The notes beneath the pieces are model-generated. The model did no database searches. It was not told where the DNA came from and saw only the letters and a list, made by a program, of their open reading frames with translations. A DNA stretch of 64,000 nucleotides from Saprospirales bacterium. GTDB lineage: Bacteria; Bacteroidota; Bacteroidia; Chitinophagales; Saprospiraceae. The stretch covers positions 124,001 through 188,000 of the forward strand of contig JADJBL010000045.1 in NCBI GenBank assembly GCA_016703765.1. The letters are read 5' to 3'. The translations under genes were made by a program, and so were the position numbers. This document shows positions 56,426 through 64,000 of the stretch, one piece after another; positions within the stretch are counted from its first letter, which is position 1; every line of letters begins with the position of its first letter.

Positions 56426-56978
56426 TATAAAATTCACATGCGTTCTCGATGCGAATGTCATCTACCCCATAGAAATTCGCGATCTGCTTTTTTGGTTTGC
56501 ACATTACGAATTGTATACCCCTAAATGGAGCACCCATATTTTTGACGAATGGAAAGAGGTGATGAAACGCAAAGGTGTGCCCGAGGATGAAATTTCTAAA
56601 AGATTGGAAAAGGCCAATAATGCATTTCCCGAGGCATTGGTAAACAATTATGAAGCGCTAATTGACTCGCTCCAATTACCCGATCTAAAAGATCGCCATG
56701 TTTTGGCAGCAGCAATAAAAACCGATGCCCATATAATTGTTACAAATAACCTGAAGCATTTTCCATCGGAAATTCTGGAACCCTATGGTTTGTCTGCAAA
56801 AAGTGCTGATGACTTTTTAACTGATATCATAGATTTAAACCATGAAACAGCTTTGGAGGCCTTTAGAAGACTAGTCATGAACAGGAGGAACCCGGACTTA
56901 GACGAATATCAGGTTATGGATGCTTTGCGAAGGAATGGGTTAAAAGAAACAGCAGATTACTTGCACGCTCTTCTCTAA
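56415..56978 (+). CDS. PIN-domain ribonuclease toxin
   Basis: 187 residues from the ATG at 56415, which overlaps the antitoxin stop. PIN-domain acidic residues are visible in VLDANVIYP (first Asp), FDEWKEVM (Glu), LKDRHVLAAAIKTDAHIIV (Asp) and TNNLKHFP. These would bind Mg2+ or Mn2+ for RNA cleavage. The C-terminal third (DDFLTDIIDLNHETALEAF and onward) is the helical extension typical of this VapC-like subgroup. Target RNA unknown. Confidence 0.88.
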   Translation: MIHSIKFTCVLDANVIYPIEIRDLLFWFAHYELYTPKWSTHIFDEWKEVMKRKGVPEDEISKRLEKANNAFPEALVNNYEALIDSLQLPDLKDRHVLAAAIKTDAHIIVTNNLKHFPSEILEPYGLSAKSADDFLTDIIDLNHETALEAFRRLVMNRRNPDLDEYQVMDALRRNGLKETADYLHALL

Positions 56979-56995
56979 AAATAAAGTGTACTAAA

Positions 56996-58764
56996 TTACT
57001 TCTGCACCCTATACCTCCTCAACGGCAAATCATTACACCTTACCACCAGCAAATACCTCCCTGGAGGCACGGCCGTGAGGTCTACGGACTTCAGGTACTT
57101 ACCGGGGGCCTGATTGGGCAGCTCGATGCCGACGGCTTCGCGCAAACCGGAATTGATGAGCCGGATGCTGACATTGGCCTGGAAATCGAGCGCATAAGCC
57201 ACTTTTAACTGCTGGGTGCCGGGGTCGGGAACCAGCTTGGCCAGGCGATCGTAGCTGTCCATATCCTCCTGGATCTCCTTATTGGGGTAATACAGGTCGG
57301 ACTCTCCATTGGGAAAGAGGCGCTTTAACCTGTATCGAAGCGAGGGCCCTTTGGCAGTGCCCTGATCCGGATCGAGGTATTTATAGGTGTTCAGGGACTT
57401 GCCATACCCCGCAATGGCGGAGATGGGGGGGCGACCACCGGTTCGGTGAATTTGTCCTGGGCTTCCCAGCTCTGCTTTGCGGGGGATTCCTCCAGATCGG
57501 CCAGGAGTTGATCTCCCGGTTTGCGAATGATCACCACATCGCCGTTGCCGGGGTTCCAGACCGAAAGCCCCATCGGCGCGCGGAAGATATTGTTCGGATC
57601 CACTTCCATGACCACGTCCGAATCGGCGATGCGGACGGTGCGGACTTCAATTTGATTTTCGTCTACGAATATCCAGTTGAACTGATTGAAACTCCCGCTG
57701 GCCCGCGTCCAGGGTTTGACGTCGTTGCATTCCCGCAAGGGGGCGCCCCAGCCTCCTTCTCCGGTAAAAACCGTTCCATTTTGGTCGTCGCGGATAAAAC
57801 CCTCTATACTCCCCGGCTCGTTGGAGGGCCGGATGGGCCAGGTGGTTTTAGCCACGTGGGCATCGGATTCTATGACCAAATTGACGTTGAATTCATGGAA
57901 TAGCCCGGCCCAGTTAAGATACTGGTCGTTGTTTTCGGGCTTTCTGAGCGTATGCGGACGAATGGACAGGTGGTACTGGGTCATTTTCCAGATCGCGGAA
58001 GTATTGTTGTTCAGATCCCTTTCCAGCCAATCGCCCTGCGCGCCGCCGGCGGGGATCATGGAATTGAGGGTATAGAGCCGGAGTAGATTGCCGCCCAGGT
58101 TCAACGCATAGTAGCATTCGGGGCTGGGCAGGTCGAACAGCACATAGACCACCGAATTGGAGGCTTCGTGGTTGCCGCGGGCTGCAATAACGGGCGTAAT
58201 CCTTCCATCGCGGGAGATGGTCATTTGCCAGTCGTCGAACCACTCCTGCCATTCAAAGTCCGTATCCTCATCGGTCATATCGCCGTTGAAAAGAACTACA
58301 TGGGGGCGGAGTTTGGCCACGAGTTTATTGGCTTCCTGGCGTATGTCCCGGTTATTGCGGGAATCCCCGCCCGCTATGATGGAAAGGCGCTCGCCCGGGT
58401 TGCCCGGAGCGGTTTTAAAGGAATAGCGGGCGCTGATCCCCTCGCTGTCGCGGACGACGAAATAATAAACCGTATTGGGTTGCAGGCCGCGGAGCCGCAC
58501 GAAGTGGTTGTTCATTCCCTTGAGGGGCACGACCTGATCGGGGGTTTTGGAAAAGCGGTAGCGGGTGTAGTCCTGTCCGTAGTCCACCATGTCGAGGTAG
58601 ATCATGGGCGTGTGGCCGGATTTTTGGTTCCAGCCGATCACCATGCTCGTGGCGGGGTCTTCGCGCCACATAGCCCGGAGTTTTTCAGTTGCTCCAATAG
58701 CGAGCAAAGGAAATAAAACGGCCAAAAGAGGGAGGCAGGTGCGAAAAAAATGGAATCGGGTCAT
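56996..58764 (-). CDS. Secreted purple-acid-phosphatase-like metallophosphoesterase, frameshifted
   Basis: About 589 residues after repair. Signal peptide (LPLLAVLFPLLAIG), a fibronectin III-like N-terminal domain (PATSMVIGWNQKSG ... GLQPNTVYYFVV), then a calcineurin-like phosphoesterase with AGGDSRNN, NGDMTDEDTDF, ARGNHEAS and ESDAHVAK metal-ligand motifs. The frame ends at APPSPPLRGMASP. One base added to the seven-G run 57425-57431 gives ISAIAGYGKSLNTYKYL and an open frame to 56996, ending in a CTD-like PPGRYLLVVRCNDLPLRRYR. Likely releases phosphate from organic esters outside the cell. Confidence 0.88.
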
Positions 58765-58861
58765 ACGATCAGGGCTAAAAAAGCAAATATAAGCATTCTG
58801 TCCGGGTGTATGGAAGTGTGCTAACGGGGCGATAATAAAGCATTTCTTAGGCGATTTATTG

Positions 58862-58869
58862 TACTTTTG
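58862..58869 (+). promoter_or_regulatory. -7 box (TACTTTTG) of glyA
   Basis: TACTTTTG 39 bases before the chosen glyA ATG (58909); it argues against the longer open frame starting at 58867. Confidence 0.5.
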
Positions 58870-58908
58870 GCCGAGTTTCCATTTTTCTTCACAAGAACAA
58901 TCTTCTCT

Positions 58909-60180
58909 ATGATCCCGGATACGGAAATTGCCCGGCTGGTTGAAAAGGAATTAGACCGTCAGCGAATGGGCGTCGAGTTAATTGCTTCAGAAAATTTTGC
59001 CAGTGAGGCCGTAATCAGGACCATGGGCACCTGTCTGACGAACAAGTATGCCGAGGGTTACCCCGGCAAGCGGTATTACGGCGGTTGCGAAGTAGTGGAT
59101 GAGGTGGAACAATTGGCGATCGACCGCCTGATGACCTTGTTCGGCGCCGAATACGCCAACGTGCAGCCGCACTCCGGATCGCAGGCCAATGCCGCGGTCT
59201 ATTTATCGGTGCTGGAGCCAGGCGACACCATCCTCGGCTTCAACCTCTCCCACGGAGGGCATTTGAGCCATGGCTCCCCCATCAATTACTCCGGAAAAGT
59301 TTACCGGCCCGTATTTTACGGAGTGGAAGAAGACACCGGCCGTATCGACATGGACAAGGTGGAGGCCATTGCCCTGAAAGAGCGTCCGAAACTCATAATC
59401 TGCGGCGCCTCCGCGTATTCGCGCGACTGGGATTACGTTCGTTTCCGGGCTATCGCCGATCAGGTCGGCGCCCTGCTCATGGCAGACATCGCTCACCCGG
59501 CCGGGTTGATTGCAGCGGGTTTGTTGAACAACCCGGTGGCCCACTGCCATATCATCACCTCGACGACCCATAAAACGCTTCGCGGTCCCCGCGGGGGCAT
59601 TATACTGATGGGGAAAGACTTCGATAACCCCATGGGGCGCACGACGAAAAAGGGGGAGCCCATCGCCATGTCGGCCATCCTCAACAGCGGGGTGTTTCCC
59701 GGCATGCAGGGCGGTCCGCTGGAGCATATCATCGCGGCCAAGGCGGTCGCGTTTCACGAGGCTTTGCAACCCGAGTTCAAGGATTATACCCGGCAGGTGA
59801 TCCGCAATGCCCAGGCGATGGCCCAGGGCTTAATGGACCTCAACTACCAAATCTTCTCCGGCGGCACCGACAACCACCTCTTCCTGATTGACCTGCGCAA
59901 CAAAAACGTTACGGGAAAAGACGCCGAAAACGCGTTGGTCCGCGCCGATATTACGGTCAACAAGAACATGATACCTTACGACACGCAATCTCCCTTCATC
60001 ACCTCCGGCATCCGCATCGGCACGGCCGCCGCGACGACCCGCGGTTTCGTGGAAGCGGATTGTTTGAAAGTCGTCGAATGGATCGACCAGGTGATCACGC
60101 ATCCGCAGAGCGAAAACACGATCGAGCACGTGCGGAAGGAAGTGAATGCTTATATGGAGAGGTTCCCTCTCTATAGCTGA
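58909..60180 (+). CDS. glyA: Serine hydroxymethyltransferase
   Basis: 423 residues. PLP enzyme with [44 protein letters not shown] and the Schiff-base Lys in [13 protein letters not shown]. Interconverts serine and glycine and supplies one-carbon units for purine synthesis. ATG 58909 starts [18 protein letters not shown]. Length is normal and the gene is intact. Confidence 0.98.
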   Translation: MIPDTEIARLVEKELDRQRMGVELIASENFASEAVIRTMGTCLTNKYAEGYPGKRYYGGCEVVDEVEQLAIDRLMTLFGAEYANVQPHSGSQANAAVYLSVLEPGDTILGFNLSHGGHLSHGSPINYSGKVYRPVFYGVEEDTGRIDMDKVEAIALKERPKLIICGASAYSRDWDYVRFRAIADQVGALLMADIAHPAGLIAAGLLNNPVAHCHIITSTTHKTLRGPRGGIILMGKDFDNPMGRTTKKGEPIAMSAILNSGVFPGMQGGPLEHIIAAKAVAFHEALQPEFKDYTRQVIRNAQAMAQGLMDLNYQIFSGGTDNHLFLIDLRNKNVTGKDAENALVRADITVNKNMIPYDTQSPFITSGIRIGTAAATTRGFVEADCLKVVEWIDQVITHPQSENTIEHVRKEVNAYMERFPLYS

Positions 60181-60190
60181 AGAGAGTTGA

Positions 60191-60298
60191 AGAGTTGAAA
60201 AGTTTAAAGTTTAATGGAAGCCTTTTTGACTACGTCAAAAAGAATTATTTCAACTTTTCAACTTTTCAACTTTTCAACTTTTCAACTTTTCAACTTCA
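60191..60298. repeat. CAACTTTT octamer array with inverted arm and nested hairpin after glyA
   Basis: Five perfect CAACTTTT units (60251-60290) plus a partial sixth face a looser inverted arm of GTTGAA/AGTTTAAA units (about 60186-60213). Nested between them is a nine-bp CTTTTTGAC/GTCAAAAAG hairpin with a TAC loop (60222-60242). The array runs into the 3' end of the HMA gene. Confidence 0.9.
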
Positions 60299-60498
60299 AT
60301 ATCAAACCCCGCCTCTTCGACCGCCTCCATCACCAGTTCGGGGGTGATCTTTTCCCCTTCCACGGTGAGGATCTTTTCGGGGTTTGCGATGTCCACCTCC
60401 CAGCGGTCGATCTCTTTGACTTCGTTGAGAAATCCGGATACAGTGCGGATGCAGTTGTTGCAATTGATATTGGTCTTGAATTTGAGTTGCTGTTTCAT
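60274..60498 (-). CDS. Small HMA-domain metal-binding protein
   Basis: 74 residues, a single heavy-metal-associated fold as in CopZ and P-ATPase metal domains: KFKTNINCNNCIRTVSGFLN carries a NCxxC site in place of the usual MxCxxC, and the ferredoxin-like end is MEAVEEAGFDIEVEKLKS. It probably binds Cu(I) or another soft metal in the cytoplasm. The last codons (EVEKLKS and stop) are made of the octamer array. A GTGAC-type array sits immediately before the ATG at 60498. No metal ATPase is close by. Confidence 0.85.
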   Translation of the reverse strand: MKQQLKFKTNINCNNCIRTVSGFLNEVKEIDRWEVDIANPEKILTVEGEKITPELVMEAVEEAGFDIEVEKLKS

Positions 60499-60502
60499 GT
60501 TT

Positions 60503-60531
60503 GTGACTAGTGACTGGTGAATAGTGACTGG
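60503..60531. repeat. GTGAC-type array before the HMA gene, inverted partner of 61725-61753
   Basis: 29 bases built from GTGACTAGTGACTG-like units. Its reverse complement matches 61725-61753 at 26 of 29 positions, so the dgcA gene lies between inverted copies. Confidence 0.8.
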
Positions 60532-60604
60532 TTGCGTCTGCCGGAGCATGGCGAAGACAGATGATATAAAAAATATTAGAACATCGTCAGGTATGGGCTG
60601 GTTG

Positions 60605-61667
60605 CTATTCTGGAATATTTCCGAGGCCAAAGCCTTCGCCGGGGTATAGAATGCCTTTATCCAGGCGGATGATTCCCTTGAAGGGGTCGTGTGAAAGGTC
60701 GAGGTGGCCGTCGAGGTCGGCGTGCCGGATGTTGGGGCGGCTGAGCGCCACGTGCAAGCCTGCGGCTATTCCGAGCTCGCATTCATCCATACAGCCGATC
60801 ATGGCTTCGACGCCGGCGGCTTTGGCCACGGAATTGATATGCATGCAGTTGGTGATCCCGCCCACCTTCATCAGTTTAATATTGACCATGTCGATGGCGT
60901 CGTTGCGGGTGAGGTGAAACACATCGGGAAGGGTCATCAGGCTTTCGTCCGCCATAATGGGGAGGTGCGATTCCTGGGTGACGCGGTGCAATTGCTGCAG
61001 GTCGTCTTTGGTCGTGGGCTGCTCGATGATCTCGATGCCTACGGAGGCGGTTTCCCGGATGAAATGGAGGGCTTCATCGGCGGTGTAGCCCTGGTTTCCG
61101 TCGAAGCGGAGCCCGATCCTTTTTCCGAATTCCTGCCGGAGCAGGATCATTTTTTCGATATCCTCATCGAGGTTTTTACCCCCTTTTAATTTCAGAATAA
61201 AAAAGCCCTGCTCCACCAGCGTGCGCGCTCTTTTGAGCGTTTCCGCCACGGGCAGAATGCCGATAGTGTAGCTGGTGGGGATGCTGTCGCGATAGCCTCC
61301 CAGAAACTGATAAAGCGGTAGCCGGGCGTATCTGGAGACGAGGTCGTACAATGCGATGTCCGCCATGGCGAGGGCCGATGGGCTGGAGGGCAGGAGGTTT
61401 CTCAAAGCCTCGTGGGAGCGGATATAGCGCAGGGGATCCAGTCCATGGAGGATGGGTTCCATGAATTGATTAAAGTCGTTGCGCACTGTTTCGGCGGTCT
61501 CTCCCGTAACGGGCAGATCGGGCGCCGCGCAGCCCAGCCCGTGATCCAAGGTCGGTCTCCACCCGCAAAATGACGTTCACGGAGCGGTCGATGGTTTCGT
61601 AGAAAATTGTGTAGGGCTCCGCCAGGGGCAGTTCGAGGGTCCAGCATTCCAGGCGGGTGATTTTCAT
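60605..61667 (-). CDS. dgcA: Enolase-superfamily epimerase, probably N-acetyl-D-glutamate racemase, frameshifted
   Basis: About 354 residues after repair. The N-terminal capping part (KITRLECWTLELPLAEPYTI ... VILRVETD) ends in the wrong frame near 61545-61552. The barrel continues HGLGCAAPDLPVTGE in a frame needing two more bases (or one fewer). Catalytic residues of the muconate-cycloisomerase/dipeptide-epimerase group are present: KLKGGK, FDGNQGY, IEQP, MADES and NIKLMKVGG. It is usually annotated dipeptide epimerase. The DUF1611 gene just upstream matches the dgcN-dgcA pair of marine bacteria, where this enzyme racemises N-acetyl-D-glutamate. Substrate is inferred from that context. Confidence 0.8.
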
Positions 61668-61753
61668 TGAGTGATTGAGTGAGTGGGTGATTGAGTGATT
61701 AGTTATTGGTGATTAGTCTCAAAACCAGTCACTAGTCACTAATCACTAGTCAC
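61668..61753. repeat. GTGAC/GTGATT hairpin between dgcN and dgcA
   Basis: Left arm of GAGTGATT/GGTGATTAG units (61668-61717), a short loop, and right arm of AGTCACTA units (61725-61753). The right arm supplies the last codons of dgcN; the left arm touches the dgcA start codon. Confidence 0.8.
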
Positions 61754-62815
61754 CGACTTTAGCAATTCTACTAGCTTTTCCGGACCGTCGTAGAGCACAT
61801 CGAAGGCGGGGAGGCCGGTAGCGGCTGTCAGGGCTTCGCAGGCGGCGGGAATTTCCTCCGGGCGCATATCTTCGTGGTTGAGGGTCAGGGCGATGACCTT
61901 TTTGCCGGAGATCATTTCGATGGCCTGGATCTGCTGGTCGATCGGATGGAGCTTGTAGCCCGGGAAGCCATCGTATTCCACGCGCTTGGGGGCGTGCTGG
62001 AGGATGACATAATCGGGCCGCCCGGCGGCGAGGATTTCGAATCCGCCGGGGTAGGCGGGGTTCATCAGACTGCCCTGGCCCTCGATGACGATGACGTGGG
62101 GCTTTTCGTTATTCCAGGCCTCGTACACGGCGTGTTCGATCTCGCCGGCGACGAAGTCGTTGATGAGGGAATCCATGACCAGGCTGTACTTGGCGCCCTG
62201 CAGCCATGCGGTCTGGCCGGTGCCCACGAGCTCGGCTTTCAGGCCTTTATTACGAAAACCGTGCACGATAATCCAGGCGGTGGTGCGCTTGCCGATGGCC
62301 GAATCGGTGCCGAGAATAGCCAGTTTGAGGCAATCGACCTCTTCGATCTTTCCGGAGAAAAAATGCAATACATCGCGGTGCGGAGGCTTTCGGATATCGC
62401 GGATCGTGCAGTCTTTTGCCTGGGCCAAGGAGACGAGTTCAGGCTTTTCGGAGAGGAAGTCGTGGAGGCCGGAGTCCACATTTAGCCCCTGCTGAAGGGC
62501 CCATTTGATATCGTCGAGGGCCACGGCGGGAAGCCTGCCGCCGTCCGGGGCCAGGCCCATGACGAAGTAGCTGGCTGTCTGGCCCTTTGCCTTCAGGGTT
62601 TCCCAGGCTTTTCGGGTGGATTCAAAAACGGGGATATTGCCGGTTTTTCCGTCCAGCACCTCGAGTGCATCCCGCCCCGCGTATCGGCTGTCGACGACTC
62701 CCAGCACGTTGTATCTTTCCGTAAAACGGACCAGTCCGTGGGCTGTCTTTCCGCTCGGGGTATTAAAAGCGCCCTCGCAATAGACGATGGCGTTGCCGTC
62801 GATCACTCTTTTCAT
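61739..62815 (-). CDS. dgcN: DUF1611 protein, probable D-glutamate N-acetyltransferase
   Basis: 358 residues. N-terminal Rossmann-like domain (about 1-140, VLGVVDSRYAGRDA) and a C-terminal P-loop domain with GTDSAIGKRTTAW, VIEGQGSLMNPAYPGG and LNHEDMRPEE. This is the DUF1611 family. In marine bacteria the member DgcN acetylates D-glutamate and DgcA racemises the product to N-acetyl-L-glutamate. Here dgcA follows after 71 bases and a PLP enzyme precedes after 40. The final residues (KSVTSD) are encoded by the GTGAC-type array. Function by family and context, not proven. Confidence 0.78.
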   Translation of the reverse strand: MKRVIDGNAIVYCEGAFNTPSGKTAHGLVRFTERYNVLGVVDSRYAGRDALEVLDGKTGNIPVFESTRKAWETLKAKGQTASYFVMGLAPDGGRLPAVALDDIKWALQQGLNVDSGLHDFLSEKPELVSLAQAKDCTIRDIRKPPHRDVLHFFSGKIEEVDCLKLAILGTDSAIGKRTTAWIIVHGFRNKGLKAELVGTGQTAWLQGAKYSLVMDSLINDFVAGEIEHAVYEAWNNEKPHVIVIEGQGSLMNPAYPGGFEILAAGRPDYVILQHAPKRVEYDGFPGYKLHPIDQQIQAIEMISGKKVIALTLNHEDMRPEEIPAACEALTAATGLPAFDVLYDGPEKLVELLKSVTSD

Positions 62816-62855
62816 TTTTTAGGGGATTGCAGGGGATTATTAATGAACAAGGTAG

Positions 62856-63917
62856 TTAACGTTTAGCTGTAATAATAGCTACATAGCGATCCGGTTCCAA
62901 AGGCTGTTTTTCGTGCAAATCGAGCAGGGCTGCGAGCCCGGCCGTCGAAGCGGGCAGCACCTTGAGGCCTTCCTCCTTCGATAGGAACTGAGCCTGTGCC
63001 AGCATTTTGGCATCGGAGATATCGAAGGCCTCGCCTTTCGATTCGTGGAGGGCGTAAAGGGCTTCCTCGCCGTCGAAGCTATGGGAGTTGATGAGGGGTT
63101 CGTTCCATTCCGTTTCGATGATCTTTTTCGGATCCAGGTCTTCGCAGGTGGTCAGGCCTTTTTGGTAGGAATGGATGATGGGGTTTTTATTGGTCGAAGA
63201 CCCGGCGATCAGTTTGGGAATGCGGGAGGTTTTGCCGCGTTTGTAAAGTCCGACAAAGCCGCGGTGAATTCCCGCCAGCAGGGTTCCGTTGGAGACCGGC
63301 ACGGCGACCATTTTGGGGGCGTCGCGGAGCACGTCGTAGATCTCCTCAGCGATTTGGGCGTAGGCCCTGATTTGCAGCGGAGTGTTCGCGCCTCCCGGGT
63401 TGGCGTCGTACCAATCGCTCACCCGGGCGATGTTGGAAGATTCCCACACCGTTTCTTCATAAGAGCCGGGATAGCGGATGATTTTTGCGCCGAACTGCTC
63501 CATGTCCTTGATCCTGGAGGTTTGGAAAGATTCGGGTATGAAAATATTGCAGCGGAGCCCGCCCAGATATGCGGCAAAGGCGATGGAGGCGCCGTAATTG
63601 CCGCAGGTAGCTACGCTGATCACGTCGAAACCCCGGCGAATGGCGTCGTGGACCTGGGCAAAGGCGATCCGGTCCTTTTGCGTGCCGGTGGGATTATTGC
63701 CTTCGAATTTAATGAGGAACTGCCTGAAGTCGAACTTCCGTTCGTAGGACCGCGCCCGGTTCAGATTGGTATCGCCGATCTCGATGTTTGTGATGTCTTC
63801 GAAATATTCGAGCCGGTCGACCAGAGAGAGGTTGTTGTCTTTGATGAGCTGGCTCAGCTCTTCGGCTTCTTTGCTAAGCGGGAAGGGATTGGTTTTTGCT
63901 CCGTCGAGGAGGATCAT
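62856..63917 (-). CDS. PLP-dependent enzyme of the threonine-synthase fold
   Basis: 353 residues, fold type II PLP enzyme. The Schiff-base Lys is in NNPTGTQKDRIAF, the phosphate-binding turn in VATCGNYGASIAFA, and VPVSNGTLLAGIHRGF and LPASTAGLAALLDLH near the C-terminus. It resembles threonine synthase but lacks the N-terminal zinc-like domain of long forms. As first gene of the dgcN-dgcA group it might act on D- or hydroxy-amino acids rather than phosphohomoserine. ATG 63917 (ILLDGAKTNPFPLS) is preferred over an upstream in-frame start. Confidence 0.82.
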   Translation of the reverse strand: MILLDGAKTNPFPLSKEAEELSQLIKDNNLSLVDRLEYFEDITNIEIGDTNLNRARSYERKFDFRQFLIKFEGNNPTGTQKDRIAFAQVHDAIRRGFDVISVATCGNYGASIAFAAYLGGLRCNIFIPESFQTSRIKDMEQFGAKIIRYPGSYEETVWESSNIARVSDWYDANPGGANTPLQIRAYAQIAEEIYDVLRDAPKMVAVPVSNGTLLAGIHRGFVGLYKRGKTSRIPKLIAGSSTNKNPIIHSYQKGLTTCEDLDPKKIIETEWNEPLINSHSFDGEEALYALHESKGEAFDISDAKMLAQAQFLSKEEGLKVLPASTAGLAALLDLHEKQPLEPDRYVAIITAKR

Positions 63918-64000
63918 ATTCTTTATTTTGTGCCTTTCTTTTAACAAGTATACCAAAGTTTTGATTCATCTATCCTTCCTAAATTTTGTTGTAAACCGAT

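Overview
The window reads as a chromosomal segment of a Bacteroidota bacterium, most likely class Saprospiria (Lewinella/Haliscomenobacter-like). The grounds are many secreted proteins with type IX secretion (T9SS) sorting domains of both type A (xNPxxx...GxYxxxv) and type B (gliding-motility-associated, SPNNDGxND), TAnnTTTG -7 promoter boxes with little Shine-Dalgarno signal, a DUF4271-hemD pair, and an atpBEFHAG cluster without atpDC. Base composition is moderately GC-rich. Two stretches are clearly more AT-rich: the lipoprotein at 27.6-29.6 kb and the toxin-antitoxin pair at 56 kb. I saw no tRNA, rRNA, transposase or CRISPR array.

Layout. 0-2.8 kb: a response regulator cut at the window edge, converging on an RprXY-like two-component pair. 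2.8-4.6 kb: DUF4271 protein and uroporphyrinogen-III synthase. 4.6-11.2 kb (minus): purH, coaX, an outer-membrane barrel and two paralogous TPR-like exported proteins. 11.3 kb: a candidate small RNA. 11.5-22.3 kb (minus): five T9SS cargo proteins around nadE, with a duplicated type B sorting cassette and a leftover type A domain. 22.4-22.6 kb: three perfect palindromes with centres exactly 101 bp apart. 22.7-31.8 kb: dnaX, a UvrD-like helicase with a C-terminal nuclease, an AT-rich lipoprotein, and recQ. 32.6-38.1 kb: ATP synthase cluster with atpE flanked by two hairpins. 38-49.5 kb: sugar nucleotidyltransferase, FAD oxidoreductase, two T9SS proteins, queD-like gene, holB, a PSP1/RicT gene, lpdA, a lineage-specific helical protein. 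49.7-58.8 kb: T9SS proteins (one with a Kazal inhibitor domain), a pssA-purS-rsmI operon, an excisionase-like/PIN toxin-antitoxin pair, a metallophosphoesterase. 58.9-63.9 kb: glyA, an HMA metal-binding protein, and a probable D-glutamate pathway (dgcN, dgcA) beside a threonine-synthase-fold enzyme.

Two themes cut across the window. First, at least twelve genes, several of them essential (purH, atpH, purS), are broken by frameshifts. Most can be repaired by one base in a mononucleotide run, which points to consensus sequencing errors more than to gene decay; merged coordinates are given here. Second, several intergenic gaps hold hairpins or arrays built from short tandem units (GTTTAGRRR, CAACTTTT, GTGAC-type). 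Some sit between operon genes and some supply the last codons of a neighbouring gene. The phased palindromes upstream of dnaX use the same GTGAC vocabulary. This repeat family is the best candidate for something undescribed here.
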